From: DSBN01 sp041686355 | Lineage (GTDB): Bacteria; Spirochaetota; Spirochaetia; DSM-16054; Sediminispirochaetaceae | Direction: 5' to 3' | DNA length: 64,000 nucleotides | Assembly: GCA_041686355.1 (NCBI GenBank) | Contig: JAWLDZ010000004.1 | Location: 15,533 to 79,532 of the forward strand | In this document: in pieces, positions 16,460 through 23,333 of the stretch | Layout of the letters: each line of letters starts with the position of its first letter | Position numbering within the stretch: the stretch's first letter is position 1 | Made by a program: the position numbers and the translations under genes | Notes under the pieces: generated by a model | What the model saw: only the letters and a program-made list of their open reading frames with translations | What the model was told of the DNA's origin: nothing | Database searches by the model: none

Positions 16460-17428
16460 ATGAATGCTAAAAAGAATTCGTTTATGCAGATGCAACCGCC
16501 CATGCTTAAAGTAGTGTACGCTCTGATACCTCTGGTAGTAGCTGCTATCTATTATTTTGGGTGGCGGTTTCTTCTAGTACTTGCAGTAGTAAATGCGGTA
16601 GGTATTCTTACCGAATACCTTATGGCGCGGACATACTCGATGAAGGTTACCTCTTCGGTGCTGGTAACAAATTTTTTGTTCGCTCTTTCGCTTCCACCAA
16701 CCATCCCTCTCTGGATTGCAGTGGTTGGAATTGTGTTTGGAGTGGTATTCGGCAAGATGGTCTTTGGTGGGTTCGGAAAGAACGTGTTTAATCCTGCGAT
16801 TTCCGGACGGGCTTTTATTTACATCAGTTTTGGAGTTCCTTTGACAGGACGCTTTGTTGATCCGGTCGCAGGTACTGCTTTGCGGGGCTTTGCCGCTTGG
16901 ACTCCCTCTATAGATACGGTCTCGAGTGTGACCCCCCTAGTCCAGCAGGCACAAGGAACAGAGTTTGCTTTACAAGATCTGTTTCTCGGTAATTTAGTGG
17001 GTTCCTTTGGTGAGACCAGTGCTCTGCTGATTATTCTAGGCGGTGCCTATATCGTATGGAAGAAGAGTGCCAACTGGCATTTTATTGCTGCTTCGGTTGT
17101 TTCGTTTCTGCTGCTGTATGCCGCACTCTTCTACAGTGGCATTCAGGGAGCAATTAACCCTGTGTATGCCCTGTTTAGCGGCAGTTTTCTGTTTGCGGCG
17201 GTATTCATGGTTACCGACCCTGTTTCCGCATCACAGACAACTAACCTCGGACGCTGGATTTACGGCTCTATTTTCGGTGTAATGACAGTACTTATACGGG
17301 TCTATTCCGGCTGGCCGGAAGGAGTTACCTTTGCCCTTTTGTTTGCGAATATGTTTGCCCCACTGATCGATCATCTAATTAAAGAACAAAAGAAAAAGAA
17401 AAAAGAAAAGAAGGCGGCTGCGGCATGA
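16460..17428 (+). CDS. nqrB: Na+-translocating NADH oxidoreductase subunit B (NqrB/RnfD family)
   Basis: Multi-pass membrane subunit that carries covalent FMN in the Nqr/Rnf family. FGKNVFNPAISGRAF resembles NqrB more than RnfD, but at about 322 residues it is short, nearer RnfD length. The expected flavin site (SGAT type) reads D152-TVSSV-T158-PL, so the acceptor Thr seems present but the Gly-Ala before it is Ser-Val. The start is uncertain: ATG 16460 has no ribosome binding site and would be leaderless; ATG 16484 is an alternative. It overlaps nqrC by 4 nt. First gene of an operon without nqrA. Confidence 0.85.
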   Translation: MNAKKNSFMQMQPPMLKVVYALIPLVVAAIYYFGWRFLLVLAVVNAVGILTEYLMARTYSMKVTSSVLVTNFLFALSLPPTIPLWIAVVGIVFGVVFGKMVFGGFGKNVFNPAISGRAFIYISFGVPLTGRFVDPVAGTALRGFAAWTPSIDTVSSVTPLVQQAQGTEFALQDLFLGNLVGSFGETSALLIILGGAYIVWKKSANWHFIAASVVSFLLLYAALFYSGIQGAINPVYALFSGSFLFAAVFMVTDPVSASQTTNLGRWIYGSIFGVMTVLIRVYSGWPEGVTFALLFANMFAPLIDHLIKEQKKKKKEKKAAAA

Positions 17429-18045
17429 AACAGGAGAGTATGTTTTCGACCAGGGTGTACCCGGTCCTGTTTATGGTAGCATTGACAGTGGTTTTTATAA
17501 GCGTGGTATCCGGAATTTTTCTTACAACAGAAGATCGAGTACGGCTGAACGAATCTATTTTTCAGAAGAGGGCGGTGTTGTACGCCGCAGGCATAGATTT
17601 TCCCCGAGATAATCCTCCGAAAATTCAGGAGATCTATGAAGAGCGGGTACAAGAAGTCGGCGGCCAGGAGGGGCAGCCGGACTATTTCCGAATTGAACTC
17701 CCCTCCGGTGAAACCGGTTATGCAGTGTATGTACGCGGAGCCGGTTTGTGGGGCGAAATTGTCTCTATCTTCGGTTTTCAAACGGACCTTCAAACTTTTA
17801 CCGGGGTAGAGTTTGTAGAGCAAAATGAGACTCCCGGTCTTGGTGCTCGTATCACCGAACAGTGGTACAAAGAGCAGTTTCGTGGTAAAAGCGGTCCCTT
17901 CCAATTGGTGGCTGAGGGCGCTTCGGATGCACCGGATGAGCTCGATGCTTTAACCGGCGCATCGCGTACTTCGGAGGCGGTTCTTAAAATAGCCAACAAA
18001 GCTGCCGAAGAGGCCCAGGAAACAGTAGAACAGGAGGGACAGTAA
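17425..18045 (+). CDS. nqrC: Nqr subunit C (FMN-binding, NqrC/RnfG family)
   Basis: A 206-residue subunit with one N-terminal transmembrane helix (about 12-33) and a periplasmic FMN-binding domain. The flavinylation motif D174-ALTGA-S180 fits the ApbE target pattern with Ser as acceptor in place of the usual Thr. ETPGLGARI is also typical. Its start overlaps nqrB (ATGA) and it is followed at once by nqrD. The ApbE flavin transferase is not in the window. Confidence 0.93.
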   Translation: MKQESMFSTRVYPVLFMVALTVVFISVVSGIFLTTEDRVRLNESIFQKRAVLYAAGIDFPRDNPPKIQEIYEERVQEVGGQEGQPDYFRIELPSGETGYAVYVRGAGLWGEIVSIFGFQTDLQTFTGVEFVEQNETPGLGARITEQWYKEQFRGKSGPFQLVAEGASDAPDELDALTGASRTSEAVLKIANKAAEEAQETVEQEGQ

Positions 18046-18046
18046 A

Positions 18047-18664
18047 ATGGCAACCCGCGGAAAAATGAAAAAAACCTTTACCGACCCGCTTGGAAAGAAC
18101 AACCCGGTGTTTGCCCAGGTATTGGGAATATGCTCTACCCTGGCGGTAACTAATAAACTTGAAAACACCGTTATTATGAGTTTAGGCGTTATCTTTACTA
18201 CGACCTTGTCGGGGGTAACAATATCGGCTCTTAGAAAACTAATTCCGGGGCGGGTAAGGATGATGGCGGAAACCTTAATCATTGCCAGCTTTGTGATTAT
18301 TGTCGACATCACCCTGCGGGCGTATATGCCGGATGTATGGCAGCAGCTGGGCCCGTACGTCGGTCTGATTATTACCAACTGTATCATTATGGGCCGCGCC
18401 GAGGCTTTTGCTATGAACAACAGTGCCGGACTATCTTTAATTGACGGGCTTTCATCGGGAATCGGCTATGCGTATGTGCTGATAGTGATTGCCTTTTTCC
18501 GAGAATTGATGGGCACCGGTGAACTATGGGGAATAACCATACTTGGCGACTGGTGGACCAATTGGGCGATTATGGTGATGCCTCCGGGGGCCTTCTTCAT
18601 GCTGGCGATTTTTGTGTGGGTTGTGAAGGGTGCAATTATTAAAGAAGAGGAGGCAGCTAAATGA
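18047..18664 (+). CDS. nqrD: Nqr subunit D
   Basis: Six-helix membrane subunit, 205 residues. It matches NqrD more closely than RnfE (NPVFAQVLGICSTLAVTNKLE; GLIITNCIIMGRAEAFAMNN). The two cysteines in GICS and TNCI are kept; in characterised Nqr they join two from NqrE to hold an intramembrane iron centre. Overlaps nqrE by 4 nt. Confidence 0.95.
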   Translation: MATRGKMKKTFTDPLGKNNPVFAQVLGICSTLAVTNKLENTVIMSLGVIFTTTLSGVTISALRKLIPGRVRMMAETLIIASFVIIVDITLRAYMPDVWQQLGPYVGLIITNCIIMGRAEAFAMNNSAGLSLIDGLSSGIGYAYVLIVIAFFRELMGTGELWGITILGDWWTNWAIMVMPPGAFFMLAIFVWVVKGAIIKEEEAAK

Positions 18665-19254
18665 GTGAAAGTGCATATCCGATAGCAATTTTCTTTGCGG
18701 CTATCTTTACCAACAATATTCTCTTATCGAACTATTTAGGCATGTGCTCCTTTCTATCGGTTTCTCGGGAGCTGAAAACATCCTTCGGCCTTGGGGTTGC
18801 GGTCATTTTTGTGATGACCAGCACCAGCATGCTGAACTGGATAGTGTATTATAAAATTCTTGAGCCTTTGGGAATCGAGTATCTGCGTTTTATTGTCTTT
18901 ATCATTGTAATCGCTGCCTTCGTGCAGCTTGTTGAAATGATAATCGAACGGGTTTCTGAGGTGCTCTATGCAGCTCTGGGAATTTTTCTACCGTTGATAA
19001 CGGTAAACTGTGCCATTCTCGGTGTCAGCCTGTTTATGGTAATCCGTGATTATACCTTTATCGAGTCGATTACCTTTGGACTCGGTAGTGGTATTGGCTG
19101 GTTTCTGGCAATTCTGGCTATGGCCGGCATACGTCAGAAGCTGAAACGGGCTCGGATACCCCATGGTCTTGAGGGCGCTGGAATCACTCTAATAATCACC
19201 GGAATGATGGCCCTGGCCTTTATGGGCTTTTCCGGTATGCTGCAGATAGGTTAG
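18661..19254 (+). CDS. nqrE: Nqr subunit E
   Basis: Six-helix membrane subunit, 197 residues, the inverted partner of NqrD. NqrE features are NNILLSNYLGMCSFLSVSRELKTSFGLG, LPLITVNCAILGVSLF and GSGIGWFLAILAMAGIRQK. Both iron-ligand cysteines (GMCS, VNCA) are present. Starts inside nqrD and ends 8 bp before nqrF. Confidence 0.95.
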   Translation: MSESAYPIAIFFAAIFTNNILLSNYLGMCSFLSVSRELKTSFGLGVAVIFVMTSTSMLNWIVYYKILEPLGIEYLRFIVFIIVIAAFVQLVEMIIERVSEVLYAALGIFLPLITVNCAILGVSLFMVIRDYTFIESITFGLGSGIGWFLAILAMAGIRQKLKRARIPHGLEGAGITLIITGMMALAFMGFSGMLQIG

Positions 19255-19262
19255 GAGGTAGC

Positions 19263-20366
19263 ATGATTTCCGCTTTAATGATAAGTGTTGGCGCGGTCTC
19301 CGGAATTTCCGCCTTTTTAGCGATCCTGATGGTTATTGCCGACGCTACAATTGCCAATTACGGTGAAGTAAAGATTACTATTAATGGAGATAAGGAGTAT
19401 GAGGTAAAGGGAGGCAAGCCTCTCTTGGGCACCTTGATGGAGCAGGAGATTTTTATTCCCTCAGCCTGCGGAGGACGCGGCTCTTGTGGTCTGTGTAAGG
19501 TAACCGTCAAAGAGGGGGCCGGTCAGTATCTTCCGACTGAGCTGCCCTGGATCTCTGAGGAGGAGCAGGCGGAGAATGTACGTCTCTCGTGTCAGATTAA
19601 GGTTAAAAACGACTTATCCCTTGAGATTCCCGAGGAGCTGTTCAATGTAAAGGAGTTTCAAGCCAAAATTGCCAAGGTTCGGGAACTTACTCACGATATT
19701 AAAGAAGTGACCATGGAGTTGGTCGACCCGCCCGAGATTAATATGGAACCGGGACAGTTTGTACAGTTGCGAATACCCGAGTATGAACTTACCGATGAAC
19801 CGGTCTATCGCGCCTACTCGGTGGCTTCTAACCCCAGCGATACAAAGCATGTAGAGTTGGAAATACGACTTGTGCCCAACGGCATTGCTACCACCTATGT
19901 TCATAACTACATGAGGGAGGGCGATGAAATCATTTTTAATGGCCCCTATGGCGATTTTTATCTGCGTGAAACCGAACGGGAGATAATCTTTATTGCCGGC
20001 GGTTCGGGTATGGCACCAATCAAATCCATTCTATTAAGTATGGCGGAAAAGGGAATTAACCGACGTGCTCGGTATTTCTTTGGCGCACGGTCAAAGAAGG
20101 ATTTGTTTCTGGTAGAGGAGATGCGGCGCCTAGAGAAGGAACTGCCGAACTTCGAGTTTATACCCGCTCTCAGCGATCCTGAAGAGGAAGACCAGTGGGA
20201 AGGTGAAACAGGACTTATCACAGATGTGGTTGCCCGGAATATGGAGTCCGGAGAGAACACAGAGGCATACTTATGTGGAAGCCCCGGCATGATAGATGCC
20301 TGTATAAAGGTCCTTTCGGATAAGGGAGTTCCCGATGAACTTACCTATTTTGATAAGTTCGGTTAG
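19263..20366 (+). CDS. nqrF: Nqr subunit F (NADH dehydrogenase, FAD and 2Fe-2S)
   Basis: Electron-entry subunit that oxidises NADH, 367 residues. It has one N-terminal membrane helix (about 5-30), then a 2Fe-2S ferredoxin domain with ligands C69, C75, C78 and C110, then an FAD domain with RAYSVAS, and an NAD domain (FIAGGSGMAPIKS, YLCGSPGMID). All cofactor motifs are intact, so the complex should accept electrons from NADH. Its presence marks the operon as Nqr and not Rnf, although nqrA is missing. The ribosome binding site GGAGGT precedes the ATG. Confidence 0.96.
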   Translation: MISALMISVGAVSGISAFLAILMVIADATIANYGEVKITINGDKEYEVKGGKPLLGTLMEQEIFIPSACGGRGSCGLCKVTVKEGAGQYLPTELPWISEEEQAENVRLSCQIKVKNDLSLEIPEELFNVKEFQAKIAKVRELTHDIKEVTMELVDPPEINMEPGQFVQLRIPEYELTDEPVYRAYSVASNPSDTKHVELEIRLVPNGIATTYVHNYMREGDEIIFNGPYGDFYLRETEREIIFIAGGSGMAPIKSILLSMAEKGINRRARYFFGARSKKDLFLVEEMRRLEKELPNFEFIPALSDPEEEDQWEGETGLITDVVARNMESGENTEAYLCGSPGMIDACIKVLSDKGVPDELTYFDKFG

Positions 20367-20377
20367 GAGAATTAGTT

Positions 20378-20866
20378 ATGAAACAATCACCGCAACTAAA
20401 GCAGGTTCAGGAGAATATGAGGCCCGGGGTATTGACCCTGCATGGCTTTCTTGGAACCGATAGAAGAGACTTGGTAGAGATCCTGGAAGATGATGAGGCG
20501 GAAGTGCGCCGGATAGGGACCACCCATCGAGCAATAGCAGCCAAGATGACGGCTTTACGTGACCGAGGAAAGGAAGGATTGGGGGAGTTCATCAAAGTAG
20601 AGCCCAATTTCGAGGTTCGGGTTGATTCGGTGCGGGGCGGGATACCAAGTCCCTTCGGCGGCCCGGGGCTTATTCCGAAAACAAACACTACTGTTCGCAA
20701 TACCCGCCTTAGCCGAGAAATTGTGTATACCGATATCAATATCCATTTGATTGGCGAACACGGTTTCTACGAGGGAAAAGGCTCGCTTTTTCGTCTGGAA
20801 CCACATGAGCTGGTGGAAATATTAGAGATAAGCCCTGAAGAGCAGCAAACCGAGTTGCCAGGATAA
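20378..20866 (+). CDS. Unknown soluble protein at the end of the nqr operon
   Basis: A 162-residue protein with no signal peptide or membrane segment. It has a conserved-looking N-terminus (RPGVLTLHGFLGTDRRDLVEIL) and a central Pro/Gly-rich stretch (RGGIPSPFGGPGLIPKT). I recognise no family. It starts 11 bp after nqrF with a GGAGAA ribosome binding site, so it is cotranscribed with nqrBCDEF. A role in assembly or regulation of the complex is a guess based only on position. Confidence 0.75.
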   Translation: MKQSPQLKQVQENMRPGVLTLHGFLGTDRRDLVEILEDDEAEVRRIGTTHRAIAAKMTALRDRGKEGLGEFIKVEPNFEVRVDSVRGGIPSPFGGPGLIPKTNTTVRNTRLSREIVYTDINIHLIGEHGFYEGKGSLFRLEPHELVEILEISPEEQQTELPG

Positions 20867-20879
20867 CAAATAACTTCAC

Positions 20880-20908
20880 TTGTCTTTTTTTCGTTTTCCT
20901 CATACAAT
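20880..20908 (+). promoter_or_regulatory. Candidate near-leaderless promoter of the WYL-like regulator
   Basis: TTGTCT (20880-20885), 17-bp spacer, TACAAT (20903-20908). Predicted start at 20915 leaves four bases before the ATG at 20919. No ribosome binding site is seen. Confidence 0.5.
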
Positions 20909-20918
20909 AATTGTTTGT

Positions 20919-21899
20919 ATGGGGAAAAATGAACGACTGATGCAGCTTGAACTTCTACTCCTCTCACATCCCGAAGGTATGCGGCGGGCCGAAATAGCCC
21001 GACGTCTAGGGGTGCACCGTTCCACAATCGGGCGCTATGTGGATGAATTAAAGAAGAAAATCGATATCTGGGAAGACGATTATGCAATTGGAGTCTCCCA
21101 GGATGAGTCGATGAATATGATGAAGTTGAGCGTTTACGAGAGCTTGGCGTTTCACCTGTCCGCAGAACTCTTGTCCAAACACACTGAATATCAAAATCCG
21201 CATATGTCCTCAGGACTTCGCAAGCTGGCCGGTAACCTCCGTACGTATGCTCCGACTATGAGTGAAAACATCAATGCAGTTGCCGAATCAATCGAGCTGG
21301 GGGCTCATAAGCAGGATCCTGAATATATTCGGGTCTTGGAAACGCTGACCGATTCATGGGTATCCGGCAAAATCGTAAGAATAAAACATGTAGATAAGCA
21401 GAGCGGCTTAGAGGAAGAAACAGAGTTTGCTCCCTACTTCATAGGTTTTAGTGAACAATCGAACGGCCGCCGACCTATTAGTGTCACTGGTCGTTTGCGG
21501 CATACAGCTGAAGTAAAGACTATTGATATAACCGACATAAAGGAAGCTGAGATCCTTGATCAGACCTATACTATTCCCGATAACCTGAAAGCCTTTCGGC
21601 GGGTAAGCGATGATGGTCCGGCTCCAAGCTACGATTTGATTCCACTGAAACTTCGAATGCGTGAGCGGTCTGTTTTAAACGTATTTCGCTATCTGTATTA
21701 CAAAAATCTAGAAACTGAAGAACCGGATGAAAATGGAGTTATTATTTGCAGGATTGAGGTGGAAAACTCGATAGAACTCTTTTTACGTTTAATACAGTGC
21801 GGCACCTCAGTTGAAGTACTTGAACCACTGTCCTACCGTCGGCAACTTCGAAACCAAGTAAAACAAATTGTCCAAATGTACGACCACGACTTAGATTGA
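20919..21899 (+). CDS. HTH transcriptional regulator, WYL-like with degenerate core
   Basis: A 326-residue regulator with an N-terminal winged helix (RLMQLELLLLSHPEGMRRAEIARRLGVHRSTIGRYVDEL). The C-terminus matches the WYL family's tail (VLEPLSYRRQLRNQVKQIVQMY). The central part sits where a WYL domain should be, but the Trp-Tyr-Leu motif itself is absent. Start set at ATG 20919, not the earlier in-frame codon, to fit the HTH start and the promoter just upstream. It lies between the nqr operon and the oxygen-defence operon and may regulate either; the ligand is unknown. Confidence 0.75.
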   Translation: MGKNERLMQLELLLLSHPEGMRRAEIARRLGVHRSTIGRYVDELKKKIDIWEDDYAIGVSQDESMNMMKLSVYESLAFHLSAELLSKHTEYQNPHMSSGLRKLAGNLRTYAPTMSENINAVAESIELGAHKQDPEYIRVLETLTDSWVSGKIVRIKHVDKQSGLEEETEFAPYFIGFSEQSNGRRPISVTGRLRHTAEVKTIDITDIKEAEILDQTYTIPDNLKAFRRVSDDGPAPSYDLIPLKLRMRERSVLNVFRYLYYKNLETEEPDENGVIICRIEVENSIELFLRLIQCGTSVEVLEPLSYRRQLRNQVKQIVQMYDHDLD

Positions 21900-21944
21900 A
21901 ACTTACCGAATTTGCCGCATTAAAATTTGATTTAAACTAAACTG

Positions 21945-21974
21945 TTGATTATGCTTCTATCCGTAAGGTAAAAT
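21945..21974 (+). promoter_or_regulatory. Promoter of the rbr-dfx-rub operon
   Basis: TTGATT (21945-21950), 18-bp spacer, TAAAAT (21969-21974). The predicted transcript starts near 21981, about 23 bases before the rubrerythrin ATG, and includes its AAAGGAG ribosome binding site. Confidence 0.5.
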
Positions 21975-22003
21975 CTAATCACAAAAGATTGAAAGGAGTT
22001 AGG

Positions 22004-22579
22004 ATGAAAGACCTAAAGGGAACTCAGACTGAAAAAAACCTACTTACCGCGTTTGCTGGTGAATCGCAAGCCAGAAACCGGTATACCTATTTTGCATCCC
22101 AAGCAAAGAAAGAGGGTTTAGTGCAAATTTCTCAAATTTTAGAGGAAACTGCAAATCAGGAGAAGGAGCATGCGAAGCGCTTTTTTAAATTCCTGCAGGG
22201 AGGAGAAGTCGAAGTACAGGCTGCCTTCCCGGCGGGGGTAATCGGTAGTACCGCCGATAACTTAAAGGCAGCTGCTGAGGGTGAAAATTATGAGTGGACA
22301 GATATGTATCCAGCCTTCGCAGCCAAGGCAAGAGAAGAGGGCTTTACCGATGTGGCGGCGGTTTTTGAAGCGGTGATGGTTGCGGAAAAGCAGCACGAAA
22401 AACGCTATAACGACTTGAGGGCCAACATTGAAGCCGGTCGGGTTTTTAAGCGTGATGAATCTGTGACCTGGCGCTGTATAAACTGCGGTTACTTGTTTGA
22501 AGGCCAGACCCCGCCTCAAAAGTGTCCGGCCTGTGCCCACCCGCAGAGCTACTTTGAATTGCTCGGCGAGAACTGGTAA
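22004..22579 (+). CDS. rbr: Rubrerythrin (NADH/rubredoxin peroxidase)
   Basis: Cytosolic peroxide reductase of anaerobes, 191 residues. The N-terminal four-helix domain has a di-iron site with E20, E53-x2-H56 and E128-x2-H131. The C-terminal rubredoxin-like domain binds iron through C158, C161, C174 and C177. I chose the ATG at 22004, because AAAGGAG at 21992-21998 fits it; the in-frame TTG at 21989 lies within that ribosome binding site. First gene of an oxidative-defence operon with superoxide reductase and rubredoxin. Confidence 0.97.
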   Translation: MKDLKGTQTEKNLLTAFAGESQARNRYTYFASQAKKEGLVQISQILEETANQEKEHAKRFFKFLQGGEVEVQAAFPAGVIGSTADNLKAAAEGENYEWTDMYPAFAAKAREEGFTDVAAVFEAVMVAEKQHEKRYNDLRANIEAGRVFKRDESVTWRCINCGYLFEGQTPPQKCPACAHPQSYFELLGENW

Positions 22580-22651
22580 GTCACAGTAGACGGTTTCAGA
22601 TATAAAAACATTTGAAGCTGCCTCTATAAGAAAAGTTTTAAGGAGGACTTT

Positions 22652-23035
22652 ATGTCAACCAAATTAAATGGAATTTACAAATGCGAGATCTGTGGTAATA
22701 TTGTAGAAGTATTACACACTGGCGAAGGCGACCTAGTCTGCTGCGGTCAAAATATGACCCTGCTCGATGAGAAAACTGCAGATTCGACAACCGAAAAGCA
22801 TGTGCCGCTCATCGAAAAGACAGCTGATGGGTTCAAGGTAACTGTCGGCAGCACCCTGCATCCGATGGAAGAGAAACACTACATCGAATGGATTGAGCTT
22901 ATTGCCGATGGAAAATCTTACCGGAAGTTCCTCAAGCCTGGTGACCAGCCGGTTGCTGAGTTTTGTATTCAGGCATCGAAAGTATCTGCGCGTGAGTTTT
23001 GTAACGTCCACAGTTTGTGGCGGGCGGATCAATAA
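22652..23035 (+). CDS. dfx: Superoxide reductase (desulfoferrodoxin)
   Basis: Reduces superoxide to peroxide without making O2, a strategy of anaerobes. At 127 residues it is the two-iron class. The N-terminal centre has CEICG and the CC pair in LVCCGQNM; the catalytic iron centre has His in EKHVPLI, HPMEEKHYIEWIEL and the C-terminal CNVHSLW. The ribosome binding site AAGGAGG is excellent. Its product peroxide would be handled by rubrerythrin upstream, and both would draw electrons from the rubredoxin downstream. Confidence 0.97.
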   Translation: MSTKLNGIYKCEICGNIVEVLHTGEGDLVCCGQNMTLLDEKTADSTTEKHVPLIEKTADGFKVTVGSTLHPMEEKHYIEWIELIADGKSYRKFLKPGDQPVAEFCIQASKVSAREFCNVHSLWRADQ

Positions 23036-23059
23036 TATTTCACTGAAAAGGAGTAAGAA

Positions 23060-23221
23060 ATGCAGAAGTACGTATGTAATGTATGCGGTTACATCTATGA
23101 CCCGGAAGAAGGGGATCCCGATAATGGGGTAGATCCTGGCACAAGCTTTGATGATCTGCCCGATGACTGGGTATGCCCGCTTTGCGGCGCAGCTAAGGAT
23201 GAGTTTTCTCCCGTTGATTAA
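23060..23221 (+). CDS. rub: Rubredoxin
   Basis: A 53-residue one-iron electron carrier. The two ligand pairs are plain: CNVCGYIYDPEEGD and CPLCGAAKDEF, with the usual DDWVCP. The start ATG follows AAAAGGAG. The likely electron donor to superoxide reductase and rubrerythrin in the same operon. A terminator follows 39 bp later. Confidence 0.97.
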   Translation: MQKYVCNVCGYIYDPEEGDPDNGVDPGTSFDDLPDDWVCPLCGAAKDEFSPVD

Positions 23222-23260
23222 TAAGACCTGAAAAATAAAGAATTGAAAGTGGAGAAGAGC

Positions 23261-23294
23261 CCCGTCGTGCATCTGTTGTGCATGGCGGGTTTTT
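23261..23294 (+). terminator. Rho-independent terminator after rubredoxin
   Basis: CCCGTCGTGCA (23261-23271) pairs with TGCATGGCGGG (23279-23289) over 11 bp, including two G-U pairs, followed by TTTTT. It may also help end metH transcription from the other side. Confidence 0.8.
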
Positions 23295-23333
23295 ATTGCT
23301 TTTTTAAAATGTCTTGATTTGAGAAGCACCGGC

